Shown here: piece by piece, positions 35,688 through 46,998 of the stretch
How positions within the stretch are numbered: position 1 is the first letter of the stretch
Layout of the letters: every line of letters begins with the position of its first letter
Origin: Limihaloglobus sulfuriphilus
GTDB lineage: Bacteria > Planctomycetota > Phycisphaerae > Sedimentisphaerales > Sedimentisphaeraceae
Reading direction: 5' to 3'
Length of the DNA stretch: 64,000 nt
NCBI RefSeq assembly: GCF_001999965.1
Contig: NZ_CP019646.1
Span: 62,001-126,000, forward strand
Made by a program: the position numbers and the translations under genes
Notes under the pieces: model-generated
Told to the model about the DNA's origin: nothing
Databases searched by the model: none
The model's input: only the letters and a program-made list of their open reading frames with translations

Positions 35688-36720
35688 TTTTGTTTCCAAG
35701 CCTCTCGAGAATTGTTCCAGAATCCAGCATATTGCGTTTTGCCGTTAATATCATCCTGACATACCGGATTTCCTGCTGCTGTTTCCAAAGCCATGCTATA
35801 AGCGGCTGCTCGCCGGCGGTAACCAGAAGAGCCTGTTCGAGAAATGCCCCGATATGTTTTTCGCAAAGGGCCTCCAGCAGGTTAAACGAATCATGTTTGC
35901 TGTAATACTCAACACCCTTTTCAACAAGCCGTTCGTAGGGTGTCGGCATAAAGACAGAGGCAAACTGCTCTTCGCCCAGATCAAGAGCGTGTTTGAATAG
36001 ATCGCTGTCAACAAATCCGTTTTCTATAAAGAGTTTCTCGTCAAGTGTTTCCGCTGCTTTTTGCCGAAGCAGTGTGCGGATATTGTCCAGATCTGTTTTG
36101 AGCCTTGTCAGGCTCATCAGGAATACAGAATTTATCTTGAGAGCCAAATCTATCTGGTATTGGGCGATGGCTTTGTCAATGACATTATCTATCCGCCGGA
36201 TGTCTTTTTCTTCATAGTATGCCAGTATCGCGTTTTCCGCGGCCAGTTTAACATGCTCCGGCAGCTCGAAGAAATCTTCCTGTTCAAAAATCGGCTCAAA
36301 ATTTTCCGCGGAGATGTTCCCGCCCGGGGCATAGTCGCTGCCGGCCGGTTTGTCATTCACAATCCGGCGGAGAACAAGCCTGAGATTTGTGAAGTCTGTC
36401 AATGTTCTGCAGTAGAGGCTTAGATTGTTATCAACACAAAGTTTCTCGAAGGTGCCGCGAACGTAATCACGCCTTGCGATAAGGACATCTTCCAGCTCCT
36501 TGAGGTTATTTATCCCGGAGCTGACCTGATAATGAGTCCCGCTGAGCAGTTCGGCCGCGGATTTGAAATCACGGGCATTTGCCATGTCGTTGAGCACACT
36601 GGCAGGCAGCGAAGATGTTTCCATGCCCCGTACCTGTGACGCGGCGAAAGTGTAACGCCAGTCCTCAGATCCAATTTCCGGATAATTGAGAATCCCAAAT
36701 GTTTCAGGTAGAGAATTCAT
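35680..36720 (-). CDS. ntpC: V-type ATP synthase subunit C
   Basis: 346 residues, all-helical, of the V-ATPase C/AC39 family that caps the rotor ring and holds the central stalk. Recognised from NTPC-like N-terminus with RVRG-like VRGMETSSL and from its place between E and F. It overlaps E by one base. Confidence 0.88.
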   Translation of the reverse strand: MNSLPETFGILNYPEIGSEDWRYTFAASQVRGMETSSLPASVLNDMANARDFKSAAELLSGTHYQVSSGINNLKELEDVLIARRDYVRGTFEKLCVDNNLSLYCRTLTDFTNLRLVLRRIVNDKPAGSDYAPGGNISAENFEPIFEQEDFFELPEHVKLAAENAILAYYEEKDIRRIDNVIDKAIAQYQIDLALKINSVFLMSLTRLKTDLDNIRTLLRQKAAETLDEKLFIENGFVDSDLFKHALDLGEEQFASVFMPTPYERLVEKGVEYYSKHDSFNLLEALCEKHIGAFLEQALLVTAGEQPLIAWLWKQQQEIRYVRMILTAKRNMLDSGTILERLGNKND

Positions 36721-37307
36721 TATGAGAAAAGCTCTCCGGCAAGTTTCGGTTCCAGCTTCTCGCGTGCCGCCTGCATCAGCACTTCAAATGATACGTTTGT
36801 CCGGACTCCGCCTTTTGCAAGGATAAAACCTCCTGCGATGCCAGCTTTTTTATCTCTCAAAGTTATCTTTGCAGACTCGATTTGAGCGTTGATATCTTTT
36901 ATAAAGTCCTCATTGATTCGTTTTTCCTCTTTGCCGATTATCATTTCGCAGTCGCCCTGAGGCCGGGCCGCCTTGACAAAAGAGCCTATCATTTCAAGGT
37001 ATTTATCCTTGTCCATGTTTTTCAGCTCTTCGAGTGCGGCAGAGAATACCTGGTCGATTCCGTCTCGCTTTGCTTTCAAAATCATTCGTGCCGCGTCAAT
37101 ACGTCCTGATGCAAGCATCTGGCGTTTTTTCTCAGCAGCTCTTTTTTCGGCAATATCTTCGGTCTCAGACTTGTACTGCTCAATTTGGGCGGCGTATTTT
37201 TCTTTCATGCTTTCGAGCTCTTTCGAGTTCTCCTGCATGATTTTTTCCGCTTCGGCCCGTGCTTCGTCGAGTATTTTTTTTATAATCTTTTCGGCATCCA
37301 TAGTCAT
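36720..37307 (-). CDS. ntpE: V-type ATP synthase subunit E
   Basis: 195 residues. Peripheral-stalk subunit with a long N-terminal helix (KIIKKILDEARAEAEKIMQENSKELESM...) and a C-terminal alpha/beta domain ending LEPKLAGELFS. A second ATG two codons in (37301) has GGTGA 6 bases upstream and may be the true start. Confidence 0.85.
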   Translation of the reverse strand: MTMDAEKIIKKILDEARAEAEKIMQENSKELESMKEKYAAQIEQYKSETEDIAEKRAAEKKRQMLASGRIDAARMILKAKRDGIDQVFSAALEELKNMDKDKYLEMIGSFVKAARPQGDCEMIIGKEEKRINEDFIKDINAQIESAKITLRDKKAGIAGGFILAKGGVRTNVSFEVLMQAAREKLEPKLAGELFS

Positions 37308-37314
37308 TCACCAA

Positions 37315-37809
37315 TTATCCTGTGTAAGCTGCCCAGTTGACACCCTTGAGTACCATTACGATCTGTATTACAAGTCCGAACAGTGCGTAGAGCTCAACCA
37401 TAACCGCGTACATAACGCCGGCTTTGATGGACATTTCAGGGCGTTTTGCCGCCATCTGAATACCCGCGGCACAAACCCGTCCCTGATGGATTCCGCTGAA
37501 AAGACCGCTGAAACCCATGGCGACGCCGGCGGCGAGAATGATTATACCGTCGTACCAGCTTATCATCACCATTTCCCCTGCAAAGGCACCAAGGTTGAAC
37601 ATGATGAAGAAAGCACCCACAAGACCGTAGATGCCCTGTGTACTGGGCAGCGCAACAAGAATCAGGTTTGTAACATATCTCTCAGGTTTTTCTGTCAGAA
37701 CACCCGCCGCCGCTCTGCCCGCGGCTCCAATGCCTATTGATGAGCCGGTGCCGGCTAAAAAGACAGATATTGCTACACCGATAAATGCTATTGCTAATCC
37801 AAGTTCCAT
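37315..37809 (-). CDS. ntpK: V-type ATP synthase subunit K (rotor ring proteolipid)
   Basis: 164 residues with four membrane helices, a duplicated hairpin. The ion-carrying Glu is in MVELYALFG of helix 4. Other residues that match the Na+ site of Enterococcus hirae NtpK are visible: Thr-Gln in LPSTQGIYG of helix 2, and Gln in GIHQGR of the second hairpin. This suggests Na+ binding, to be tested. Spacing to E is 7 bases. Confidence 0.93.
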   Translation of the reverse strand: MELGLAIAFIGVAISVFLAGTGSSIGIGAAGRAAAGVLTEKPERYVTNLILVALPSTQGIYGLVGAFFIMFNLGAFAGEMVMISWYDGIIILAAGVAMGFSGLFSGIHQGRVCAAGIQMAAKRPEMSIKAGVMYAVMVELYALFGLVIQIVMVLKGVNWAAYTG

Positions 37810-37838
37810 AAAATTATTTCCTTTCTATAATTATTGCT

Positions 37839-39821
37839 TTATATGCTTTCTGTTTCTGTTATGTGTATGAATTTATACTGATTTTTAAATGGTGTAAATT
37901 CTTCGCCTCCGCCGTTGAAGAATTTAGGATAATATTCAACAAACTGAAGACGCATTGAGTGCACAAACGCGCCCAGCGAGGACTGAGCCATATTAAATAA
38001 GTGTCCGCCTATCAATACCAGTATCGCAAGAACAGGGCCGGCGTACGGCACATCACTGATAATACTTGCGATGATGTTTACCGCCAGTGCTATTCCGCCG
38101 GTGGCCATGCCCAGCGCCATCAGACGCAGGTAACTGAGTATGTCACCTATGTAGAATACCGCTGTAAACAAATTGTATCCGCCCATGCAGAGTCGTGCGG
38201 TGATGCCGCCTTCCCTGTGGCTGAACAAAAATATCCAGACCGCCGAGACGGCAGCTAAAACCTTCATCAGAGCTGCAGCACTCTTTGGAAGTATGCCGGC
38301 AAATGTCAGAGCTATGCAGATAAGCGAGCCTATCAGAACTATCCAGCTCAGCCGGTCGCAGACTGCCGCCCATAACCCCTCTCTGCGAAGGGCATTTACA
38401 AACCCGCAGCACAGGCCGAACATGATCTGTATCACACCCAGCGCGACGGAAATTGTCATGAATTTCATCGGGTCGCTCAGCGGCTCGAACCAGGTTATGC
38501 TCGTAATCGCCGAGCTGAGCCAGGTTATTTCGTATTTTACGGCCAGATCCATCAGGCTCGAACCGAACCAGCCGCCGGTTACTGCTCCGGCAAAGACTGT
38601 CAGCACGGAGCACATCAGCATTAAAATGATGAATTTCTTGTTCATCTGCATCTTGCGGATCAGCCATATAAACAGGGCGACCATTATCAGCCCGTATCCG
38701 GCGTCTGTCAGGCAAAGCGCGAAAAACAACGCGAAAAAAGGTGCCAGCAGCACTGTCGGGTCCATCTCGAGATAGTGCGGCATACCGTAGAGTTTTGTTA
38801 CAACCTCAAAAGGTTCTATCAGACGTTTATTTTCTATCTCAATAGGGGGCTCTTCGCCCTTGGCCGGCTCAATTTCGCTTACAGTGCAGCCGTCGAAGGA
38901 GTTCAGCATTGCCTCGAGTTTTTCAAAGTCTTTTTTACGTGTCCACCCTTCGATGAAATATACCTTTTCAGAGACCGGCAGGTTCTGGTGGGTCTGGGCC
39001 CTGGCAAGCCTGTTGCTGAGGTAGTCGTAATATATCTGCACATCAAGCAGCTCTTTGGCGAGCTCTTGTGCCTGGTTTTTGAGTTTGCCCAGTTTGACTT
39101 CACTTTTGGCCTGCTCATTGAGAATCTCATTTGTCAGTTTTTCGATCGTACCCTTTTTGCCTTCAAAGAATACCTGATTGTAATCGAGGGCTCTGAGGTT
39201 TTTGTGGAGCTCGTCATTTTTGTCCGCAGGGCCGGCGAATATGCCGGAAACTATGTTGTTTTCTGAGCTTACCTCTTCGAATGCACAGCCAAGCTCGTCG
39301 CAGAGCTTTAGGGCTGTTTTCATGTGGCGTTTTGAGATTTGGGCCGGAAACGCGAAAAAATGCTCGAGTTTTGTAAACGTTTCCACCGGCTCTTTGAGGT
39401 TTTCCCACGGTTCCAGGTACGCTATGTGTTCGCCGCACTCATTTATTTTGTGGACTGTGCTGCTGATCTGGTCATTGAGGCTGTTTGCCTCTTCAATTAT
39501 TTTGGAGGTCTTTGGCGAGTTGACAGTGTCGTTGTATTTCTTTTTGCTGACAACTCTGAGAGGCTTAAAGATAGATGTCAGCCGCGGCCCCTGCCAGTAT
39601 TCTGCAAGAAATTCCGCCGCCTGGGCCGTTTGTGTTATCTGGTTCCTTAATTCCTTTTCACGGCTGGGTTTAGGAATAAGCTCTTCGTATTTTTTTGCAA
39701 CCTGTGCCTGGTCACAGCTCAGAGTCTGTGCCAGACCGCTGTCCTGTAGTTTTTCCAGGACTTCGGATGCCATAGTTTTGTGGCAAAGAACCAGTATTTT
39801 GCTCATTTTGACAACTGACAT
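37839..39821 (-). CDS. ntpI: V-type ATP synthase subunit I
   Basis: 660 residues. Stator subunit a/I: a cytosolic N-terminal half with long coiled coils (to about 345) and a C-terminal membrane half with about seven to eight helices, including the conserved GDILSYLRLMALGMATGG, whose Arg faces the rotor. GAGGA lies 8 bases before the chosen ATG. It sits between the stalk subunit gene and ntpK. Confidence 0.95.
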   Translation of the reverse strand: MSVVKMSKILVLCHKTMASEVLEKLQDSGLAQTLSCDQAQVAKKYEELIPKPSREKELRNQITQTAQAAEFLAEYWQGPRLTSIFKPLRVVSKKKYNDTVNSPKTSKIIEEANSLNDQISSTVHKINECGEHIAYLEPWENLKEPVETFTKLEHFFAFPAQISKRHMKTALKLCDELGCAFEEVSSENNIVSGIFAGPADKNDELHKNLRALDYNQVFFEGKKGTIEKLTNEILNEQAKSEVKLGKLKNQAQELAKELLDVQIYYDYLSNRLARAQTHQNLPVSEKVYFIEGWTRKKDFEKLEAMLNSFDGCTVSEIEPAKGEEPPIEIENKRLIEPFEVVTKLYGMPHYLEMDPTVLLAPFFALFFALCLTDAGYGLIMVALFIWLIRKMQMNKKFIILMLMCSVLTVFAGAVTGGWFGSSLMDLAVKYEITWLSSAITSITWFEPLSDPMKFMTISVALGVIQIMFGLCCGFVNALRREGLWAAVCDRLSWIVLIGSLICIALTFAGILPKSAAALMKVLAAVSAVWIFLFSHREGGITARLCMGGYNLFTAVFYIGDILSYLRLMALGMATGGIALAVNIIASIISDVPYAGPVLAILVLIGGHLFNMAQSSLGAFVHSMRLQFVEYYPKFFNGGGEEFTPFKNQYKFIHITETESI

Positions 39822-39846
39822 TACTTATTCCTCAGCAAAATACACG

Positions 39847-40167
39847 TTAACTTTCTTTGGATAAAGAAGATACGAATTCGAGGACTTCGGAGACAGAATT
39901 TTCCATCTTTGCTTCAACCTGCTGCGATATCTCTTCGCACTTCTTTTTGGCTTGCTGCCGCATTTCTTCAGCCTGTTTAGCAGCCTCGTTCTGGGCCTTT
40001 AGCCGGCGGGATTCAATTATCTCTTTTCGTTCCGCTTCTTTTTCTGAGAGCTTTAGTTCCTGCTGGATCTGAGCCTTTTCAAGCTCCGATGCGGCATCCT
40101 CTTTGGCGTCTTTTATGATTTTTTTGGCATCTTCTTCTGCCTGTTTTATTCGTTTTACTAATTCCAT
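39847..40167 (-). CDS. V-type ATP synthase peripheral stalk subunit (G/H type)
   Basis: 106 residues, almost entirely one charged helix (KRIKQAEEDAKKIIKDAKED...). It is the peripheral-stalk partner of subunit E by family layout and by position as first gene of the operon. AGGA lies 2 to 3 bases before the ATG, closer than usual. Confidence 0.82.
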   Translation of the reverse strand: MELVKRIKQAEEDAKKIIKDAKEDAASELEKAQIQQELKLSEKEAERKEIIESRRLKAQNEAAKQAEEMRQQAKKKCEEISQQVEAKMENSVSEVLEFVSSLSKES

Positions 40168-40238
40168 AGTCCTGAAATTTTTATCTAAATATTTTTATAT
40201 CTATGAAAACCGTATTTTCATAGAGAATTACAGAAATT

Positions 40239-40267
40239 ATTATAACACATTGAAATTTATTTTCTAA
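40239..40267 (-). promoter_or_regulatory. Promoter of the V-ATPase operon
   Basis: On the minus strand TTAGAA (40267-40262), a 17-base spacer and TATAAT (40244-40239). The resulting leader of about 65 bases begins with a hairpin (TCTATGAAAA/TTTTCATAGA, about 40199-40223). Confidence 0.55.
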
Positions 40268-40528
40268 GTTTAAGTGAAAAAAAAGATTTCAGGTCAAAGT
40301 TTTCAGCTATTGGCCCTTGCACGGCTCTCTTCCCGTCGTCTGCGACTTGAGAAATCGCCTGTAAATGAGCCGCTTTGTACTTAAACCATGCATTTAATTT
40401 TATTCCGCAATGATTTGTCGTCAAGAAATATATTCGTCTTTAAGGACGAAAAAACCTTTGCTGAAAGCCTTTTGAACACAATAAATCATAAGAAAATTTT
40501 AAAAATTAAAAAAAAATGTTTATTCTCC

Positions 40529-40556
40529 TTGACCTTTGCTGCGATATAAGTAATAT
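40529..40556 (+). promoter_or_regulatory. Promoter of the 16S rRNA gene
   Basis: TTGACC (40529-40534), a 16-base spacer and TAATAT (40551-40556), preceded by an A/T-rich stretch like an UP element (about 40490-40525). The leader to the mature 16S end is about 280 bases. The rest of 40268-40839 shows no other gene; a TTGACA at about 40726 has no good -10 partner. Confidence 0.55.
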
Positions 40557-40839
40557 TTCCAAACTCGTTTGCGAGACACTGTCTTTTGCAAACGTAAAGT
40601 TCTTTTACAAGTTAACAGTTGTACGTCAAATTAAGCGCCATGGAAGTGAGTCTTTCGGGGCACGGTTACGCAACACGCCGTCCCTGGGAGTATAGAAAAC
40701 TAAAAACACAGGTGTGTTTTAAATTCTTGACACTTCCGTGCGTAGAAGTGTTGAGCCTAAAGTTGAGTGAGACTAATCCTCTCATTTAACGTCAATTTAT
40801 AAGAACCGGATAATTTATTATCCGAGCCTATAAAGAATC

Positions 40840-42410
<1,571 letters not shown>

Positions 42411-42513
42411 ATTATGGGGATGATGTTGAGCAATTGTGCTCTTTATAACATCTAAAAAACCCCAAATGTCAGCCATTTTCATGGTGCTTGACGACAACTG
42501 TTATTTGATAATT

Positions 42514-42550
42514 AAAAGCCCTCGAGCAGAAATGCCCGGGGGCTTTTTTT
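42514..42550 (+). terminator. Terminator after the 16S rRNA gene
   Basis: An 11-base stem (AAGCCCTCGAGC with GCCCGGGGGCTT, two mismatches) is followed by seven T. It ends the 16S transcript without a 23S gene. Confidence 0.82.
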
Positions 42551-42558
42551 GTTGAGAG

Positions 42559-42747
42559 ATGCTCAGTCTGATCAGACAGATCGGACTGATTGATCTGACG
42601 GGTCGCAAAGATCACATCCCTGCCTGCCCCAAATTCGGCGCGGAAATGGTGGTGCGGACCGCCAAACAGGGCGAAAACGCAGGCCGGACATTCTTCGGCT
42701 GCAGCAAGTATCCGGGGTGCAGGGGTACAGTAGAAATTGAGGGCTAA
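42559..42747 (+). pseudogene. Degenerate topoisomerase-type zinc-ribbon fragment
   Basis: Encodes PKFGAEMVVRTAKQGENAGR then TFFGCSKYPGCRGTVEI, which matches the C4 zinc ribbon at the end of topoisomerase I and of some nucleases. The first knuckle, normally Cys-x2-Cys, reads CPKFG, so one metal ligand is lost. The leader is unrelated and no larger gene is present. Probably a decayed fragment, though a short expressed protein is possible. Confidence 0.55.
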
Positions 42748-42848
42748 ATTCAGATCGCAGCACAAGTTGTTTTGATGTTGCTGCTGTTTCGCAGGTGAAA
42801 AGTTAGATTTTCTACTCTCTACTTTCTACTATCAACTCTCTATCAAAA

Positions 42849-42921
42849 TACCCCCAAGGGGACTCGAACCCCTGTTACCGGGATGAGAACCCGGCGTCCT
42901 AGGCCGCTAGACGATGGGGGC
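42849..42921 (-). tRNA. tRNA-Glu (anticodon CTC)
   Basis: A 73-base cloverleaf: acceptor GCCCCCA with TGGGGGT (G1-U72 wobble), D arm, anticodon stem CCGGG/CCCGG around TTCTCAT giving CTC, T arm AGGGG/CCCCT, discriminator A. CCA is not encoded. Confidence 0.93.
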
Positions 42922-42973
42922 CTGGTACAACTGCCGGCGTGCAAGGCGTATGCCGGCGCTTATATTCAGAGAA

Positions 42974-43047
42974 TAGCGGCGGGTGGATTTGAACCACCGA
43001 CCTTAGGCTTATGAATCCCACGCTCTAACCAACTGAGCTACACCGCC
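42974..43047 (-). tRNA. tRNA with CAT anticodon (tRNA-Met or lysidine tRNA-Ile)
   Basis: A 74-base cloverleaf: acceptor GGCGGTG with CGCCGCT (wobble at the first pair), D arm GCTCAGTTGGTTAGAGC, anticodon loop TTCATAA, T arm GGTGG/CCACC. The anticodon stem has one A-G mismatch next to the loop. The C1-A72 mismatch of initiators is absent, so it is elongator Met or Ile2; sequence alone does not decide. Confidence 0.9.
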
Positions 43048-43240
43048 GAAAGTCTCGAATAATACGAGACGCGTAATATTACCTATTGAATGCATGAGTT
43101 CAAGAAAAAATTTTCTTTTTTTTAATTCCAAAATCTGAAATAATTATTTCATCTGACGATTTATTTATGTAACCTTATTCAAGATAAAAGTTTATCCTTA
43201 TACGGCTCGTCTGATAATGTGTATTTTTGTTCGTTTTCAC

Positions 43241-43268
43241 TTGAAAACGGAATTGATCTGTATAGAAT
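43241..43268 (+). promoter_or_regulatory. Probable promoter of hppA
   Basis: TTGAAA (43241-43246), a 16-base spacer and TAGAAT (43263-43268), 65 bases before the hppA start. The stretch 43048-43240 shows nothing else. Confidence 0.4.
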
Positions 43269-43333
43269 ACTGCCGAGTCAATTTGTAAAAAAATATTTAA
43301 ATCTAACGTAATCTATTAAATTATGGAGAAAAC

Positions 43334-45745
43334 ATGAAAAAGGCAGCATTCGCGGCAGTTACAATGCTTATGCTAACGTCTTGTAAAATTGCCTCCGCGG
43401 CCGAAACCGCCGCCCAGGCTTCACCCTCAAGAGCGGGCGATTTCGCCCCGTGGCTCGGTGTTGCAGCGGCCGTTCTGGCGCTGATTTTCGCACTGTTCTT
43501 CTACAGGAAGATGATGTCGGCTTCCGAGGGCACCGAACAGATGAAAACGATCGCAAACCACGTAAAAGACGGAGCTTACGCGTATCTCTACCGTCAGTAC
43601 AGGGTGGTAGGCATCGTCTTTGCGATACTGTTCGTTATCTTCGCTATTCTGGCGTACATGGGTGTTCAGAACCCGTTTGTGCCGGTGGCGTTCCTTACAG
43701 GCGGCTTTTTCAGCGGCCTTTGCGGATTCCTCGGCATGAAAACGGCGACAAACGCCTCTGCCAGGACAGCGCAGGGTGCCAGCGAAGGCCTCAACCGCGG
43801 CTTGCAGGTCGCGTTCCGCTCGGGTGCGGTTATGGGTCTGGTCGTTGTGGGCTTTGGCCTGCTGGACATCGCACTGTGGTACCTGATCCTCGATAAGATT
43901 GTCTATACTGCCGGCAATATGGCCAACGGCCTCTCGTTCATGGGGCTTACGCTTGTTAAGGCCGGCATGGACGAGCATCATAAACTCGTTGAAATAACAA
44001 CCACCATGATTACCTTCGGCATGGGTGCTTCGACACAGGCACTCTTCGCACGTGTCGGCGGCGGTATCTATACCAAGGCCGCGGACGTTGGTGCCGACCT
44101 TGTCGGCAAGGTAGAAGCCGGCATACCCGAAGATGACCCGCGTAACCCCGCAACTATCGCTGATAACGTAGGCGATAACGTCGGTGATGTTGCCGGCATG
44201 GGTGCTGACCTCTACGAGAGCTACTGCGGCTCGATCCTTGCAACCGCGGCGCTTGGAGCGGCTCTTTCGCCCTTGACAATTGAACATATGGGTGTTCAGA
44301 GCAGGGCGATGGTCGTGCTTGCCCCGATGGTCGTTGCGGCTATCGGAATTGTTCTCTCGATTATCGGCATCTTCATGGTAAAATGCAAGGAGGGAGCCAC
44401 CCAGAAAAACCTGCTCAAGTCGCTGCTTGTGGGTACGCTGGGCAGCTCGGTATTTATTCTGATTGCTCTGGCGATCATGGCGGCTGTAAGCTGGATTTCC
44501 TGGGGCATATTCGGCTCGGTCGTGGTCGGCCTGTTTGCCGGCGTAATAATCGGCCAGATTACAGAATACTACACATCAGATGAATATAAGCCGACAAGAG
44601 GCATCGCCGGCCAGGCTGTAATGGGCCCGGCTACCACAATTATAGACGGTTTCGCCGTCGGTATGTATTCTACCGGATACTCCGTTGTAACAATCGTCGC
44701 CGGCATCATACTTGCCTTCGCATTCGCCGGCGGTTTCACGAATATCAGCTTAGGTCTTTACGGTATCGGTTTCGCCGCGGTCGGTATGCTCTCAACTCTG
44801 GGCATCACGCTTGCTACTGACGCGTACGGCCCGATAGCCGACAACGCCGGCGGAAATGCCGAAATGTGCGGCCTGGGCAAAGAGGTTCGCGAGCGTACCG
44901 ACGCTCTTGATTCACTCGGCAATACCACTGCCGCTACGGGCAAAGGCTTTGCGATAGGCTCTGCCGCTCTGACGGCGATGGCACTGCTTGCCGCGTATCT
45001 CGAAGAGGTTAGAATCTGGGTTACACGGCTTGCAACTGAAGCCGAGGACAAGGTTTACCAGGTTGGGGACAAGGTTTTCAGCGCTGACGGCAGCATCGAG
45101 GGAACAATAAACGCTGCGGCGGCACCTATAACCGATTTTGTAAGCGCCTATGATTTGACAATCATGAATCCAAAACTCATCGGCGGGTTGTTTATCGGTG
45201 CTATGATGGCGTTTGTATTCTGCGCTTTGACCATGAAGGCCGTCGGCAGGGCTGCCGGTTCGATGGTCGAAGAAGTCCGCCGCCAGTTCAAAGAGATCAA
45301 AGGCATCATGGACGGCTCGGGTACTCCCGATTATGCCCGCTGTGTCGAGATTTCAACTGCCGGAGCTCAGCGTGAAATGATACTGCCGTCGCTGCTGGCG
45401 ATAATCGTTCCGGTTGCGGTCGGGCTGCTGCTGGGTGTTGCCGGTGTTTTGGGACTGCTTGCAGGCGGTCTGACGGCCGGTTTTGTTCTTGCTATCACAC
45501 TCAACAACGCCGGCGGGGCGTGGGATAATGCCAAAAAGTACATCGAACGCGGCGCACACGGCGGCAAAGGCTCAGAAGCTCACAAGGCCAGCGTTGTAGG
45601 CGATACAGTCGGCGATCCTTTCAAGGATACGTCCGGTCCGAGCCTTAACATCCTCATCAAGCTGATGACAATGGTATCGGTTGTGTTCTCGGGTGTTATT
45701 GTTAAATACGGAACGCAGATAGCAGAGCTCTTCGGCATGAACTAA
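43334..45745 (+). CDS. hppA: Membrane-bound ion-translocating pyrophosphatase
   Basis: 803 residues with about 16 membrane helices. It couples pyrophosphate hydrolysis to H+ or Na+ export. Substrate motifs are [20 protein letters not shown] and [20 protein letters not shown], and the late motif [19 protein letters not shown]. The stretch [10 protein letters not shown] has Ala where K+-independent enzymes have Lys, placing it in the K+-dependent class, which includes Na+ pumps. The N-terminus looks like a signal peptide ([24 protein letters not shown]), which is longer than in most homologues. GGAG lies 6 bases before the ATG. Confidence 0.96.
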   Translation: MKKAAFAAVTMLMLTSCKIASAAETAAQASPSRAGDFAPWLGVAAAVLALIFALFFYRKMMSASEGTEQMKTIANHVKDGAYAYLYRQYRVVGIVFAILFVIFAILAYMGVQNPFVPVAFLTGGFFSGLCGFLGMKTATNASARTAQGASEGLNRGLQVAFRSGAVMGLVVVGFGLLDIALWYLILDKIVYTAGNMANGLSFMGLTLVKAGMDEHHKLVEITTTMITFGMGASTQALFARVGGGIYTKAADVGADLVGKVEAGIPEDDPRNPATIADNVGDNVGDVAGMGADLYESYCGSILATAALGAALSPLTIEHMGVQSRAMVVLAPMVVAAIGIVLSIIGIFMVKCKEGATQKNLLKSLLVGTLGSSVFILIALAIMAAVSWISWGIFGSVVVGLFAGVIIGQITEYYTSDEYKPTRGIAGQAVMGPATTIIDGFAVGMYSTGYSVVTIVAGIILAFAFAGGFTNISLGLYGIGFAAVGMLSTLGITLATDAYGPIADNAGGNAEMCGLGKEVRERTDALDSLGNTTAATGKGFAIGSAALTAMALLAAYLEEVRIWVTRLATEAEDKVYQVGDKVFSADGSIEGTINAAAAPITDFVSAYDLTIMNPKLIGGLFIGAMMAFVFCALTMKAVGRAAGSMVEEVRRQFKEIKGIMDGSGTPDYARCVEISTAGAQREMILPSLLAIIVPVAVGLLLGVAGVLGLLAGGLTAGFVLAITLNNAGGAWDNAKKYIERGAHGGKGSEAHKASVVGDTVGDPFKDTSGPSLNILIKLMTMVSVVFSGVIVKYGTQIAELFGMN

Positions 45746-45792
45746 ACTCCTATGCTTAAAGGGTTTAATGCAAAACCTGTATAAAAAAACAC

Positions 45793-45824
45793 AAAGCCGC
45801 CTTTATTTTAAGGGCGGCTTTTTC
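45793..45824 (+). terminator. Terminator of hppA
   Basis: AAAGCCGCCTT and AAGGGCGGCTTT-type arms with a short AT loop are followed by TTTTT, about 50 bases past the stop. The remaining bases to 46022 hold nothing recognisable. Confidence 0.85.
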
Positions 45825-46022
45825 GTTTGTGCGCACGGTAGGGCACACTTGCCTGGGAATGTTCTCCTATGGGTCCGGTACAGTATGGCCCACTCGATAT
45901 AAATTGTGGAATAGTTCCGCTCCAAGCTGACTAAAGAGTAGGATTGTTTGTGAAACATCTGTTACCTAACCTCTTTTGGAATATAATGTTACACGTATTT
46001 ATTTAAAAAAACTATAATATTC

Positions 46023-46052
46023 TTGACATTTGAGGCGTTCTAAGTGTAAAAT
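46023..46052 (+). promoter_or_regulatory. Promoter of the PEP-CTERM gene at 46202
   Basis: TTGACA (46023-46028), an 18-base spacer and TAAAAT (46047-46052). It gives a leader of about 140 bases containing the palindrome GTACAGTGTAC. Confidence 0.55.
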
Positions 46053-46201
46053 ACGCATAAGTATTATTCAAAATACAAGCTTTTGGAAATTAGGGAAAAG
46101 TTTCCGTTTTGCAGTTTTTATTGTGTGCGTACAGTGTACGTTGAGCAGATGCAAAATAAAATATTGTAAGAAAGAGAATATTTAAGATTAGGGAAAATGA
46201 A

Positions 46202-46834
46202 ATGAAAGCAAAAAAGAATCTCATAGTGCTGTGCGCTGTTTTCGCAGCTTTAACATCAATCACAAATGCCGCTTTCATACTGGAAGAATCTTTTGAATCA
46301 CCAGTAATAACTCCTGATAAACAGGACGGTTTTCTGAAAAGTTATTACTCAAGCAATGATCCGGGTACCTATTTTGGCTCATGGCTTATTGTGTCCGGAA
46401 GTATCGAAGTGGCTAATGATACTTATTCGAGCAGCACCTTTGATGCCTATGATGGGCACCAGCGTATAGCATTAAACGGAGATGAACCCGGCAGGATAGG
46501 CATCGAGCTTGCTACTACAGTTGATCAAGAGTATGAGGTCGAGTTCTACATCTACAAAGATTTTGATGTAACCGTAGGTTTTGCCGCCAACTCCGGTGAT
46601 AATTTCCTGGCCTCCAAGACATCCAGTGCGGGCGGGGACAGTTGGCAAAAGGTAACATGGAATTTCACCGCACAGGGAACAAGTACATGGCTGTTCTTCG
46701 AGGGCGATGCCAATACAGAGGCAACGGGGCCGAGTCTGGATATGGTAACCGTAGAGCCGGTTCCAGAGCCGGCGACTGTTATGATCTTTGCTCTTGGCGG
46801 TATCGGTATGCTGAGCATGAGGCGACACAAATAG
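46202..46834 (+). CDS. PEP-CTERM exported protein
   Basis: 210 residues. A signal peptide (1-22) is followed by a beta-sandwich domain (ILEESFESPVITPD..., GHQRIALNGDEPGRIGIELATTVDQEYEVEFYIYK, WLFFEGDANTEATGPSLDMVTVEPV) of the DUF642 or choice-of-anchor type, and then a PEP-CTERM tail (VPEPATVMIFALGGIGML then MRRHK). It is related in layout, but not closely in sequence, to the three minus-strand genes that follow. Confidence 0.85.
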   Translation: MKAKKNLIVLCAVFAALTSITNAAFILEESFESPVITPDKQDGFLKSYYSSNDPGTYFGSWLIVSGSIEVANDTYSSSTFDAYDGHQRIALNGDEPGRIGIELATTVDQEYEVEFYIYKDFDVTVGFAANSGDNFLASKTSSAGGDSWQKVTWNFTAQGTSTWLFFEGDANTEATGPSLDMVTVEPVPEPATVMIFALGGIGMLSMRRHK

Positions 46835-46925
46835 CCTCTATAGTCTGCGGTTCAAATCAAAGTATCTACATCTGGTCTCGAGCCTGGAATAAACGGCACA
46901 TGCACTTTTATCAGCAGCAAAAGAA

Positions 46926-46962
46926 TACGGCCGGCATCTTTTTAATAAAGCTACCGGCCGTA
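46926..46962. terminator. Bidirectional terminator between convergent PEP-CTERM genes
   Basis: TACGGCCGG and CCGGCCGTA form a perfect 9-bp stem with a 19-base, T-rich loop, 91 bases after one stop and 36 bases after the other. Confidence 0.65.
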
Positions 46963-46998
46963 AGAAGATTTAAGTTTCAAGTATCACAGAAGACAGTA

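Noticed and set aside
40720-40760. TTGACA near 40726 as the main 16S promoter
   Set aside because: No good -10 box follows at 16-18 bases; the pair at 40529-40556 fits better and has an AT-rich upstream region.
43427-44287. A 286-codon minus-strand frame opposite hppA
   Set aside because: The plus strand encodes a full pyrophosphatase; the antisense frame has no domain.
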